A stretch of DNA of 24,453 nt from UBA5905 sp964609975 (lineage in GTDB: Bacteria; Bacillota; Clostridia; Oscillospirales; Acutalibacteraceae). The notes under the pieces were generated by a model. It was not told the DNA's origin. It ran no database searches and saw only the letters and a program-made list of their open reading frames with translations. Below, in pieces: positions 1 to 6,640 of the stretch (the stretch's first letter is position 1; the number at the start of each line of letters is the position of its first letter). A program made the translations under genes and the position numbers. The stretch spans positions 1 through 24,453 of the forward strand of contig CAZSTR010000024.1 of the NCBI GenBank assembly GCA_964609975.1, in the 5' to 3' direction.

Positions 1-607
1 CCATATAGGGGGTGATATAGCCCCGGTCGAACTGCATACCCTCCACGACCTCGGTATAGGTCTCGGCGGTCTTGGACTCCTCGACGGTGATGACGCCGTC
101 GGCGGAAACCTTATCCATCGCTTCGGCAATCAGCTTTCCGATCACGGCGTCGCCGGCGGAAATCGTGGCAGCGGAGGCGATATCCTCCGTACCGCTGACC
201 TTCTTGGAGTTGGCCTTGACCTCGGCGACCACCGCCGCCACGGCCTCCTCGATGCCCTTCTTCACGCCCAACGGATTCGCTCCGGCCGCCACATTCTTCA
301 TGCCCTCACGAATCAGCGCCTGCGCCAGCAGGGTCGCGGTGGTGGTACCATCGCCGGCCACATCATTCGTCTTGATGGACACTTCCTTCACTAACTGAGC
401 GCCCATGTTTTCGAACGCATCGTCCAACTCGATTTCCTTTGCGATGGTCACACCATCGTTGGTGATGAGCGGAGCGCCGAATTTCTTATCCAGCACCACA
501 TTGCGGCCACGAGGGCCGAGGGTGATTTTCACCGTATCGGCCAACTGATCCACACCGGCCTGCAAAGCCTTACGGGCATCCTCGCCGTATTTAATGATTT
601 TCGACAT
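1..607 (-). CDS. groEL: Chaperonin GroEL, N-terminal part (runs off left edge)
   Basis: GroEL (Hsp60) forms the double-ring cytosolic chaperonin that folds proteins in an ATP-driven cycle with GroES. The 202 visible codons start MSKIIKYGEDARKAL and contain the nucleotide-binding signatures TLGPRGRNV (about residues 29-37) and GDGTTTAT (about 85-92, with the catalytic Asp at 86). The ATG at 605-607 is chosen because AGGAGGT lies at 615-621 on the minus strand. It follows groES by 29 bases with no terminator between them, so the two form one heat-shock operon under the CIRCE site at 970-1002. The C-terminal two thirds, including the GGM tail, lie outside the window. Identification is secure. 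Confidence 0.98.
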   Translation of the reverse strand, partial: MSKIIKYGEDARKALQAGVDQLADTVKITLGPRGRNVVLDKKFGAPLITNDGVTIAKEIELDDAFENMGAQLVKEVSIKTNDVAGDGTTTATLLAQALIREGMKNVAAGANPLGVKKGIEEAVAAVVAEVKANSKKVSGTEDIASAATISAGDAVIGKLIAEAMDKVSADGVITVEESKTAETYTEVVEGMQFDRGYITPYM

Positions 608-636
608 AACATATACCTCCTAATCCGTTATCGCTG

Positions 637-921
637 TTATTCCACAACAGCCAGAATGTCGTTCTGGCGCACGATGGTGTATTCCACACCGTCCAGTTTC
701 ACCTCGGTGCCACCGTAGCGGGTGATGAGCACCTTGTCGCCCACATGGACATACATGGTGATCTCATTTCCTTCCACATTACCGCCGGGGCCAACCGCCA
801 CGACCTCTGCCACCTGGGGTTTCTCCTTCGCCGCGCCGGCAAGGATAATCCCGCTTTTCGTGGTCTCCTCCGCTTCAACGAAGCGCAAAACCACTCTGTC
901 CGCCAAAGGTTTGATCGACAT
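637..921 (-). CDS. groES: Co-chaperonin GroES
   Basis: GroES (Hsp10) is the heptameric lid of the GroEL folding chamber. The product has 94 residues, the usual length. It shows the canonical start MSIKPLADRVVLR, a mobile loop region (about residues 17-33, containing TTKSGIIL), VAVGPG, and the terminal part VEYTIVRQNDILAVVE. A GGAGGC Shine-Dalgarno at 930-936 fixes the ATG at 919-921. It is the first gene of the groES-groEL operon, preceded by a sigma-A-like promoter and a perfect CIRCE inverted repeat, so HrcA repression is expected from known biology. hrcA itself is not in the window. Confidence 0.98.
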   Translation of the reverse strand: MSIKPLADRVVLRFVEAEETTKSGIILAGAAKEKPQVAEVVAVGPGGNVEGNEITMYVHVGDKVLITRYGGTEVKLDGVEYTIVRQNDILAVVE

Positions 922-969
922 GATAAAAGCCTCCTAACATGATTGTCCGATGAAATCGGATGAATTACG

Positions 970-1002
970 GTTTTAGCACTCACTCTCTTTGAGTGCTAAA
1001 AC
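970..1002 (-). promoter_or_regulatory. CIRCE operator (HrcA binding site) of groESL
   Basis: A perfect inverted repeat, TTAGCACTC-N9-GAGTGCTAA (973-999), extends to 12-bp arms (970-981 and 991-1002). This is the exact CIRCE consensus. It sits between the groES promoter -10 and the groES start, where HrcA binding blocks transcription until heat shock. Confidence 0.97.
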
Positions 1003-1003
1003 T

Positions 1004-1031
1004 ATTGTAGCCCTTTTTTTGGAAAAATCAA
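1004..1031 (-). promoter_or_regulatory. Sigma-A-type promoter of groESL
   Basis: On the minus strand TTGATT (1031-1026) and TACAAT (1009-1004) are spaced by 16 bases. The -10 box lies immediately upstream of the CIRCE repeat, the usual arrangement for HrcA-controlled groESL operons. Confidence 0.75.
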
Positions 1032-1069
1032 GGGGAAATAGCAATTTTTTTGCAGATTTCACAAATTGT

Positions 1070-2047
1070 TTACAATCCGATGGCGGCCTCCACATGGGCG
1101 CCGCCGAGAATCACCGTCCGGGCCGCATCCCGCAACCGGGCCAGAGTTCCGGGCAAAACGAAGCGATAGGCTCCCGGAATCACAGAAAAGGACATCCGGT
1201 TGCCGCAGGCACATTCCCCATCCATATTACAATAGGCAGGGGCGGCGGCGGAAATCGTCATATGCCGTCCACGCAGAGCCTCGCAAAAGGGCAAATCCAA
1301 ATAGTCTCCAGCCTTGTACTTTCCTAAGAACTTCGGGATTTTCAGCCGGCTGATTTTCCGAATGAGCACAAAATCCAGCAGGCCGTCATCCTCCACCGCC
1401 TGGGGCGCGCCATGGAAGCCGCCGCCATAGAACTGGCCGCTGGCGGCCAGCGCCAGCAAAAAGCTCCCCGTCCGTTTCTCCACGCCGTTTTCGGTTTCAA
1501 TTTCCACCTGAAGCTCGTCCCCCAGGGGATGGAGAAGAACATCCAAAATCGCCAGCTTATAAGCCATCGACCCGCTGACGCCCGGCCATTTCTTAAATTT
1601 GTTCATCTTGGCGGCCACCTTCGCGTCCATACCCAGAGAAGCGATGTTCAGGGAGCGGCGTCCGTCGCAGTCGATGGCATCCACCGGCACCGCCCGGCCG
1701 TTCACCAGCTCCGGCAGGTTGAAAAACTCTGCGGCGTCGCCAAAGGTGCGGACATAATCGTTGCCCGAGCCGCAGGGGATCACCGTCAGCTGGGCATCAC
1801 TGCCCATGGGAATCCCGTTGGCGGTTTCCATGAGCGTGCCGTCTCCACCACAGGCATACAGCCGCACCGCATCTCCAACGGCACATTCCTCAGCAGCGAT
1901 GCGCGTCGCATCCCCCACCCCTTCCGTCACCCGCACCGCATATTCCGTTTCCGGCGAAGCTGCAAACAGCTCCTTCAAATCCTCTCGCAGCTTCAACGCC
2001 CGATGCTTTTTCCCGGCAACCGGGTTGAGAATGAACACATGGCGCAT
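1070..2047 (-). CDS. DagK/YegS-family lipid kinase (diacylglycerol kinase-like)
   Basis: The 325-residue product belongs to the diacylglycerol kinase catalytic-domain family, which phosphorylates diacylglycerol or related lipids at the membrane face for phospholipid recycling. Seen motifs are NPVAGKK near the N-terminus (8-14), the nucleotide-binding GGDGT (67-71), PCGSGND (91-97), and a C-terminal YegS-like beta domain ending in an MDGE segment (DGE being typical of the family). Length fits the family (about 290-330). GGAGGC at 2055-2060 supports the ATG at 2045-2047. It lies 24 bases downstream of the rlmL-like gene and is probably cotranscribed with it. No terminator is visible before groES. 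The exact substrate (diacylglycerol, undecaprenol or sphingoid base) cannot be told from sequence. Confidence 0.9.
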   Translation of the reverse strand: MRHVFILNPVAGKKHRALKLREDLKELFAASPETEYAVRVTEGVGDATRIAAEECAVGDAVRLYACGGDGTLMETANGIPMGSDAQLTVIPCGSGNDYVRTFGDAAEFFNLPELVNGRAVPVDAIDCDGRRSLNIASLGMDAKVAAKMNKFKKWPGVSGSMAYKLAILDVLLHPLGDELQVEIETENGVEKRTGSFLLALAASGQFYGGGFHGAPQAVEDDGLLDFVLIRKISRLKIPKFLGKYKAGDYLDLPFCEALRGRHMTISAAAPAYCNMDGECACGNRMSFSVIPGAYRFVLPGTLARLRDAARTVILGGAHVEAAIGL

Positions 2048-2071
2048 AAAAATCGCCTCCGTTTTATTATT

Positions 2072-3187
2072 TTATTTATAGTACATATACAGCTGGCATT
2101 TTAACATTCCGTTATACAGCTTTCGCCGTTTGTCCGCCGGACGGCCGAAAAGCTCCTCGAACCGTTCGTGGGGGCTGATGATGGCATAGCTCCAGCCCGG
2201 CTTCGGGACAAAGACCTTGCCCATCGTGCGATAAATCGCCTCCGCCGCCTGCACATCCAGCAGCCGTTCGCCGTAAGGCGGGTTGCACAGCACCACACCG
2301 CTGTCCCCCTCCGGACGAAAATCCTTCAAATCCGCCGTTCTGGTCTCGATGCAATCGTCCACCCCGGCGCGGGTCGCGTTTTCGTTCACCAGCGGAAGAA
2401 TTTCCGGGTCGATGTCGCCGCCCCGGCACACTAAATCAGAGGAGCGCATAAAGCCCTCCGCCCGTTTCCGCTCCTCCAGCCAAAGCTCATCGGGGACGCT
2501 TCCCCAATGCATGGCGGCGAAGACGCGACGAATGCCGGGGGCGATGCCCCGCGCCGCCATGGCCGCCTCGATGAGCAGCGTCCCGGAGCCACAACAGGGA
2601 TCGCACACCAGCTTTGCCTTGCGGGCGCGGGTCACATCTACCATCGCCGCCGCCAGCGTTTCCTTGATGGGCGCGCCGCCGGCGTTGGGGCGATAGCCCC
2701 GCTTATGCAGGCCGACGCCGCTGGTGTCCAACAGAACCGTCACCTCGTCCCGCAAAATAGTGAATTGCAACTGACATTTTCCGCCGGTTTCGTTCAGAAA
2801 ACGGGTTCCGTGAGCTTCCCGCAGTCGCTCCACCGCCGCTTTTTTCACAATCGACTGGCAATCGGGCACGCTATGCAGCTGAGAGTTTAGTGACCACCCC
2901 TTAACGGGGAAAGCGTTTTGGGGACCGATGAACCGCTCCAGCGGCAACGCCCGCACCCCATCAAACAGCTCTGTGAAGCTGCGGGCAACGAAGCGCCCCA
3001 GCAACAGCTGGATTCGCTCGGCATAGCGGGAGCAGATGTTGGCTCTGGCCATCATCTCCACCCCGCCGGCGAAGAGCACCCGGCCATTCTCCGGGCGCAC
3101 CTCCTCTGCGCCCAGTCGGCGCAGCTCATCCGCTAAAATTCCTTCCACCCCGAACAAACAGGGGGCGCAATATACAAACCGTTCCAT
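2072..3187 (-). CDS. rlmL: THUMP-domain class I rRNA N2-guanine methyltransferase (RlmL/YpsC-like)
   Basis: This 371-residue protein has the layout of the YpsC/RlmL family, SAM-dependent methyltransferases that make m2G in 23S rRNA. The N-terminal ferredoxin-like/THUMP region spans about 1-155, including the typical CSRYAERIQLLLG segment. The methyltransferase domain follows, with HKRGYRP (161-167), the SAM-binding DPCCGSGT (196-203), and the catalytic NPPYGER motif (302-308). The E. coli enzyme is a longer two-domain fusion; the Firmicute form is single, as here. A weak GGAG precedes the start at 3187. It follows the yabR terminator and has no clear promoter of its own. The symbol is by family; target nucleotide not proven. 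Confidence 0.9.
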   Translation of the reverse strand: MERFVYCAPCLFGVEGILADELRRLGAEEVRPENGRVLFAGGVEMMARANICSRYAERIQLLLGRFVARSFTELFDGVRALPLERFIGPQNAFPVKGWSLNSQLHSVPDCQSIVKKAAVERLREAHGTRFLNETGGKCQLQFTILRDEVTVLLDTSGVGLHKRGYRPNAGGAPIKETLAAAMVDVTRARKAKLVCDPCCGSGTLLIEAAMAARGIAPGIRRVFAAMHWGSVPDELWLEERKRAEGFMRSSDLVCRGGDIDPEILPLVNENATRAGVDDCIETRTADLKDFRPEGDSGVVLCNPPYGERLLDVQAAEAIYRTMGKVFVPKPGWSYAIISPHERFEELFGRPADKRRKLYNGMLKCQLYMYYK

Positions 3188-3258
3188 TTTTCTCCATTCT
3201 GCCCTGATGGGCTGTCACGCAACGCTCACTTTTTCAAAGCTCTTTACGAAAAGACGCT

Positions 3259-3298
3259 AAAAAGGGGAACTCTCTCTCTGCCGAGAAACAGTTCCCCT
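3259..3298 (-). terminator. Rho-independent terminator after yabR-like gene
   Basis: Read on the minus strand, GGGGAACT (3297-3290) pairs with AGTTCCCC (3271-3264) across an 18-base loop and is followed by five T (3263-3259). It ends the yab/divIC block before the rlmL-like gene. Confidence 0.85.
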
Positions 3299-3313
3299 CA
3301 AACCAAGCCTCTC

Positions 3314-3766
3314 TTATTGCTGGCCGCCCCGCGGCGTTTTGCGGGTGAAGCCACCGTGCTTGCTATCCATCGAACGCTTCAAATCGGACATCTTTTCGTC
3401 GCTGGCCGCCTTAAAGCGGGTCATCATATCCTCGAAGCTTCCGCTACGGGACGACGAAGAAGACCATTCCACATCCGCCGGCCGGCCGGAAAAGGTCGCC
3501 GGGCGCCGGGGCGCAGACGAACGCGGCGCCGGAGGCGTCGCCTTCTTGATGGACAAGCTGATTTTCCCATCCTCGGAAATGTTCAAAACCTTCACCTTGA
3601 CGGTCTGTCCCTCGGACAAAAAGTCCTTAATTTCCTTCACATAAGTGGGCGCAACCTCCGAAATATGTACCATTCCGGTCTTTTTATCCGGAAGCTCAAC
3701 GAACGCGCCGAATTTTGTGATACCGGTAACCTTCCCCTCTAAAACCGCTCCAACCTCAACCTGCAT
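3314..3766 (-). CDS. yabR: S1 RNA-binding domain protein (YabR family)
   Basis: The 150-residue product starts with one S1 OB-fold domain (about residues 3-75: MQVEVGAVLEGKVTGITKFG, then GMVHISEV and ISLSIKK). A basic, Ser/Pro/Arg-rich low-complexity tail follows (76-150), ending in KTPRGGQQ. This is the form of B. subtilis YabR/YugI, small S1 proteins thought to associate with RNA or the ribosome. Position confirms the assignment: it lies directly downstream of divIC (20-base gap), exactly as yabR does in B. subtilis. A GAGGC sequence sits just ahead of the ATG at 3764-3766. It ends 16 bases before a strong terminator. The precise role is not established for the family. Confidence 0.9.
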   Translation of the reverse strand: MQVEVGAVLEGKVTGITKFGAFVELPDKKTGMVHISEVAPTYVKEIKDFLSEGQTVKVKVLNISEDGKISLSIKKATPPAPRSSAPRRPATFSGRPADVEWSSSSSRSGSFEDMMTRFKAASDEKMSDLKRSMDSKHGGFTRKTPRGGQQ

Positions 3767-3786
3767 AAAGCCTCGAAATCCCCCTG

Positions 3787-4065
3787 TTAATTTGAAAACT
3801 GATAAAATTGGTCATTCGACCGTGCATACCCCTTTTCCCGCAGCTGTTGTTCCAGGTATTGTTCATGATTTGCGTTCTTTTCTTCCAGCTCCTCATTGTA
3901 TACCTGGGCGTTGGCAATCTGCAAGGAATAGGCGTCGATTTGCTCCTGCTTTTCCTGGATTTGGGCAACCATTTGCATCCCCTTCAGAAACACAAAGGCG
4001 ACAACCAGCAGAAGGGCTACCCGCAGACACAAGCGGCTGTGCTGTTTCGTCCGGTTCTTTGCCAT
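3787..4065 (-). CDS. divIC: Septum formation initiator DivIC/FtsB family protein
   Basis: DivIC/FtsB proteins are small bitopic membrane proteins that join FtsL and DivIB/FtsQ in the divisome. The 92-residue product has a short basic cytoplasmic tail (MAKNRTKQHSR), one transmembrane helix (about 12-29), and a coiled coil rich in Gln/Glu/Asn (about 32-75), matching the family in size and topology. The ATG at 4063-4065 is preferred over an in-frame TTG 21 bases upstream because a GGGGGG ribosome binding site lies seven bases before it. It sits between yabQ and yabR, the conserved B. subtilis order. It has its own consensus sigma-A promoter at 4115-4143, separating this essential gene from the sporulation genes upstream. 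Confidence 0.93.
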   Translation of the reverse strand: MAKNRTKQHSRLCLRVALLLVVAFVFLKGMQMVAQIQEKQEQIDAYSLQIANAQVYNEELEEKNANHEQYLEQQLREKGYARSNDQFYQFSN

Positions 4066-4093
4066 GCTGTCGCCCCCCACTTCCAAAAAATCA

Positions 4094-4107
4094 GTCTACA
4101 AATAGAC
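4094..4107. promoter_or_regulatory. Small palindrome near the divIC transcription start
   Basis: GTCTA-CAAA-TAGAC forms a 5-bp inverted repeat just downstream of the divIC -10 box. It could be an operator or only a leader hairpin; the short arms make the call weak. Confidence 0.3.
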
Positions 4108-4114
4108 ACTATAC

Positions 4115-4143
4115 ATTGTAGCGGGTTACAGGAAAAATTTCAA
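4115..4143 (-). promoter_or_regulatory. Sigma-A promoter of divIC-yabR
   Basis: On the minus strand TTGAAA (4143-4138) and TACAAT (4120-4115) are exactly 17 bases apart. They lie in the 116-base gap between yabQ and divIC, which is AT-rich against the GC-rich genes. This allows vegetative expression of divIC and yabR independent of the sporulation promoter upstream of yabP. Confidence 0.88.
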
Positions 4144-4181
4144 GAGTTTTTTTGAAAAAAACAAGAAATTTGCCACTTTTT

Positions 4182-4625
4182 TCATATTTTTTTGATAAAC
4201 GGCCGTTTTTTTGCAAAAATACACCGACCAAGGCGACGCTTCATGGCACAAAAGCCACGAAAAATCGCTTTTTCTCCCAGGGAAATCCACTTTTCCATCC
4301 AGCACAGTCCCCACCGAAAAGCCATCCCGGCCTTGAACAGTCCGCGGGCAAGCCATCGGCCGACAGCGATATGCTCCAGGCAAAAGCCCACCGCCATTCC
4401 GCCGAAAAGGAGCGGGTGCATCCGTCCGTCCATCATCGCCAGCGCCCCGAAAAAGGTCAACAGCGCCGCCGGCGCTCCGAAAAAGCTGTCCACCAGAAAG
4501 CGAAGCCACCGTCGCCGACAGCTCCGCGCCATCGCAGAGAACACATCAAACAGCAGACCCAGCGCCAAGCCAAGGCCGCCGCTCTCCACCAGCAAACGGA
4601 GCTGGCTCTCCCCCATCCATTCCAA
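4182..4625 (-). CDS. yabQ: Spore cortex biosynthesis protein YabQ
   Basis: YabQ is a sporulation membrane protein of the mother cell, located in the membranes around the forespore and needed for cortex formation in B. subtilis. The 147-residue product has several hydrophobic segments (about 12-32, 45-66 and 72-90), including the family-like stretch GLALGLLFDVFSA and LTFFGALAMMDGRMHPLLFGG, then a basic tail (CAMKRRLGRCIFAKKRPFIKKI). It begins 12 bases after the yabP stop, and the GAGGGGG overlapping that stop codon is the likely ribosome binding site, implying translational coupling. It belongs to the sigma-E-type transcription unit with yabP. A second ATG, three codons in, is a less likely start. 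Confidence 0.9.
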   Translation of the reverse strand: MEWMGESQLRLLVESGGLGLALGLLFDVFSAMARSCRRRWLRFLVDSFFGAPAALLTFFGALAMMDGRMHPLLFGGMAVGFCLEHIAVGRWLARGLFKAGMAFRWGLCWMEKWISLGEKAIFRGFCAMKRRLGRCIFAKKRPFIKKI

Positions 4626-4637
4626 GGTAGAGCCCCC

Positions 4638-4913
4638 TCAGCGGAACAGGCGGCCGAATAAGCCGCCCTTTTGCACCGCGCGGTATTCCAGCCGGTCGAT
4701 TTGCCCTTCCAGGGACAGTGACCCGTTTTCCAAATTCAGCCGCACAATATGCAACTCGCTTCCGGAAACAATCAGCTCCCCCAGCGCCGTATAGGCGGTC
4801 ACGGTTTTTTCATCGAAGCTGTCCACATCCGACACGCCAGTCATTTCCAAGCACCGGCGATCCTGCAAAATCATCTGATGCGCTCCAACGGGCATCTTTC
4901 CGTTCGGCTCCAT
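4638..4913 (-). CDS. yabP: Sporulation protein YabP
   Basis: YabP is a small mother-cell sporulation protein of the YabP/YqfC family. The 91-residue product carries the family core HQMILQDRRCLEMTGVSDVDSF..TALGELIVSGSELHIVRLNLENGSLSLEGQID. The ATG at 4911-4913 is chosen because GGGGGAG lies five to six bases upstream; the ORF is open for 11 more codons to a start at 4946, but that lies at the expected transcription start. A sequence matching the sigma-E consensus (GCATATT-N15-CATACATT) precedes the gene at 4953-4982. Its neighbours rqcP and yabQ are in the order found in B. subtilis. It marks the organism as spore-forming. Confidence 0.93.
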   Translation of the reverse strand: MEPNGKMPVGAHQMILQDRRCLEMTGVSDVDSFDEKTVTAYTALGELIVSGSELHIVRLNLENGSLSLEGQIDRLEYRAVQKGGLFGRLFR

Positions 4914-4952
4914 CTCGGCTCCCCCTTTTCGCTCGCAGTTTGTCACAAGACA

Positions 4953-4982
4953 AATGTATGAGCTAAGGGGCGGAGAATATGC
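4953..4982 (-). promoter_or_regulatory. Sigma-E-type sporulation promoter of yabP-yabQ
   Basis: On the minus strand GCATATT (4982-4976) and CATACATT (4960-4953) are separated by 15 bases. These match the B. subtilis sigma-E boxes (KMATATT and CATACAnT). The promoter begins directly after the rqcP stop codon. In B. subtilis yabP is under sigma-E, so the match is expected. Confidence 0.85.
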
Positions 4983-4984
4983 CT

Positions 4985-5239
4985 CTATTCCGGGCGGTCG
5001 CCAATCACCATATACAGCATCGTCGCGTCGTTTTTCGCCACGGTTTCCCGCACCGAAACCACCTCGACGCTCAGCTGGCGTGCACCCAGCGACAGAGAAA
5101 TCCGGTCGCCCTCCTTCACATCATAGGAGGCGCGCGCCACCTTCCCGTTGACCAGCACCTTTCCCGCGTCGCAGGCCTCGTTGGCCACCGTGCGGCGTTT
5201 AATCAGCCGCGACACCTTCAAATATTTATCCAAGCGCAT
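4985..5239 (-). CDS. rqcP: S4-domain ribosome rescue factor RqcP (YabO/HslR-like)
   Basis: The 84-residue product is a single S4 RNA-binding domain (MRLDKYLKVSRLIKRRT, then AGKVLVNGKVARASYDVKEGD), the form of RqcP (YabO). RqcP works with RqcH in adding alanine tails to nascent chains on stalled 50S subunits and stabilises the peptidyl-tRNA. The start MRLDKYL at 5237-5239 is used because it matches the family and has GGGAG upstream. The ORF is open further 5', but that part crosses the HU terminator hairpin. Neighbours HU on one side and yabP on the other match the conserved B. subtilis yabO position. No clear promoter was seen, so readthrough from hup is possible. Confidence 0.92.
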   Translation of the reverse strand: MRLDKYLKVSRLIKRRTVANEACDAGKVLVNGKVARASYDVKEGDRISLSLGARQLSVEVVSVRETVAKNDATMLYMVIGDRPE

Positions 5240-5300
5240 GAAGCATTTCTCCCTTTTCTGTTTCGAAAACAAATCCGGCGACATCCGGCAGACATCAAAA

Positions 5301-5336
5301 AACGAGAAAAAGCCGCCCGAAGCCGGGCGGCTTTTC
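5301..5336 (-). terminator. Terminator after HU gene
   Basis: A 9-bp GC-rich stem (AGCCGCCCG 5311-5319 with CGGGCGGCT 5324-5332, loop 5320-5323) is flanked by A and T tracts. On the minus strand it is followed by TTTTT, then a second T run. It ends hup 19 bases after its stop codon. Confidence 0.9.
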
Positions 5337-5354
5337 ATCCAACGATCCAGCGAA

Positions 5355-5627
5355 TTATTTCACCGCGTTTTTCAGAGCCGCACCGGCCTTGAAAACGGGC
5401 TGCTTGGAAGCAGCAATCGTGATGGTCTCCTGGGTGTGCGGGTTACGACCGGTACGAGCGGCACGCTCGCGCACCTCGAAGGTGCCGAAACCGATCAGCT
5501 GAACCTTGTCACCATTCGCCAGCGCTCCCTCAACCGCCGACAGAACAGCCGCAACGGCCTTCTCGGAATCCTTCTTGGACAGGCCGGATTTTTCCGCAAC
5601 CGCGGCAATCAGTTCCACTTTGTTCAT
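5355..5627 (-). CDS. hup: HU family nucleoid DNA-binding protein
   Basis: HU is the dimeric histone-like protein that bends and compacts DNA. The 90-residue product is full length: MNKVELIAAVAEKSG, helices to about residue 40, then the beta arm signature GFGTFEVRERAARTGRNPHT (46-65), with the Arg-Asn-Pro tip (61-63), and the C-terminal ..VFKAGAALKNAVK. The ATG at 5625-5627 gives the family-standard N-terminus, with GGAGG nine bases upstream; an in-frame extension of 16 residues runs through the ribosome binding site and is rejected. The gene has its own strong promoter and terminator, fitting an abundant protein. Confidence 0.97.
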   Translation of the reverse strand: MNKVELIAAVAEKSGLSKKDSEKAVAAVLSAVEGALANGDKVQLIGFGTFEVRERAARTGRNPHTQETITIAASKQPVFKAGAALKNAVK

Positions 5628-5720
5628 ACCATTATACCTCCAAAAAAATATACTCCAGCGGCCGAGCGGCCGCATACGGACAAGCTTTGAAAATCCGATT
5701 GAATCGAATCACTACCGTAT

Positions 5721-5749
5721 ACTATAGCCCATTTTTCGCCGCTTTGCAA
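5721..5749 (-). promoter_or_regulatory. Sigma-A promoter of hup
   Basis: On the minus strand TTGCAA (5749-5744) and TATAGT (5726-5721) are 17 bases apart, followed by a leader of about 85 bases. The leader contains a GC-rich palindromic stretch around GCGGCCGCTCGGCCGC (5657-5672). Confidence 0.8.
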
Positions 5750-5812
5750 GGGGTTCGGGCGTTTTTTGTGCAATCTACAAAATTTATTCCGCAAAAATTG
5801 TCGACTTTTCCA

Positions 5813-5831
5813 ATGAAAGCCAAACTTTCAT
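5813..5831 (-). other. Stem-loop downstream of the ABC transporter operon
   Basis: ATGAAAG (5813-5819) pairs with CTTTCAT (5825-5831) around a 5-base loop, 15 bases after the ATPase stop codon. It lacks a T tract, so it is at best a weak terminator or mRNA-stabilising hairpin. Confidence 0.3.
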
Positions 5832-5845
5832 CCCAAAAAGAGCCG

Positions 5846-6640
5846 TTATGCCAGCAAAGAGCGGTCGTTGGCATAGGCCTCATGGCTCAGCTCCTCGAAC
5901 TTTTTCATCAAATCTGCCACCTGAAGCCGCTTTTTCTCCTCCCCGGAGACGGAATAAATCACACGACCCTCATGCATCATAATCAGCCGGTTTCCATAGC
6001 GGATGGCATCGTTCATATTATGGGTAATCATGAGCGTCGTCAGCTGGCTTTCCTCCACCAGCTTTTCCGTCACCTCCAGCACACGGGCCGCCGTTTTCGG
6101 ATCCAGCGCCGCCGTATGCTCATCCAAAAGTAGCAGCTTCGGCTTTTGCATCGTCGCCATGATAAGTGTCAGCGCCTGCCGCTGGCCACCGGAAAGCAGA
6201 CCCACACGGCTGGTGAGCCGTCCCTCCAGCCCCAGCTGGAACTCGCTCAGCCGCTGACGATATTCTTCTCTCTCCGCTGCGCTGATGCCCCATCGTAGCC
6301 CCCGCCGCTGACCGCGGCGGCGCGCCAGCGCCAGATTTTCCTCAATCTGCATGGTAGGAGCGGTGCCCATCATCGGATCCTGAAACACCCGTCCCAAATA
6401 CCGAGCACGCCTATATTCGGGCATCGCCGTCACATCCACGCCATCCAGCAAAATGCGTCCCGCATCCGGCCGCCAAATGCCACTGACCGCATTGAGCATG
6501 GTGCTCTTTCCAGCGCCGTTTCCACCGATGACCGTCACGAAATCGCCCGCCTCCAGCGTCAAATTCAAATCGTTCAGCGCCAGCTTTTCGTTCACCGTGC
6601 CGGGATTGAACACCTTTCGAATGTGTTGCAGCTCAAGCAT
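5846..6640 (-). CDS. ABC transporter ATP-binding protein (TrpZ/COG1101-type)
   Basis: This 264-residue ATPase powers the importer encoded with the two genes upstream. All ABC motifs are present: Walker A GGNGAGKST (39-47), Q-loop Gln87, signature LSGGQ (149-153), Walker B LLLLDE (169-174), and H-loop His207. The start MLELQHIRKVF at 6638-6640 overlaps the permease stop codon by 8 bases (..AATGCTTGA..), a sign of translational coupling. A longer frame-open N-terminus lies inside the permease gene and is rejected. The set binding protein/permease/ATPase matches the COG2984-COG4120-COG1101 transporters. Some streptococcal members import tryptophan or other aromatic amino acids, but substrate is not decided by the sequence. 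Confidence 0.92.
   Translation of the reverse strand: MLELQHIRKVFNPGTVNEKLALNDLNLTLEAGDFVTVIGGNGAGKSTMLNAVSGIWRPDAGRILLDGVDVTAMPEYRRARYLGRVFQDPMMGTAPTMQIEENLALARRRGQRRGLRWGISAAEREEYRQRLSEFQLGLEGRLTSRVGLLSGGQRQALTLIMATMQKPKLLLLDEHTAALDPKTAARVLEVTEKLVEESQLTTLMITHNMNDAIRYGNRLIMMHEGRVIYSVSGEEKKRLQVADLMKKFEELSHEAYANDRSLLA

Noticed and set aside
1412..2104. 230-codon plus-strand frame opposite the lipid kinase gene
   Set aside because: Antisense shadow; the minus strand has an intact kinase with clear motifs.
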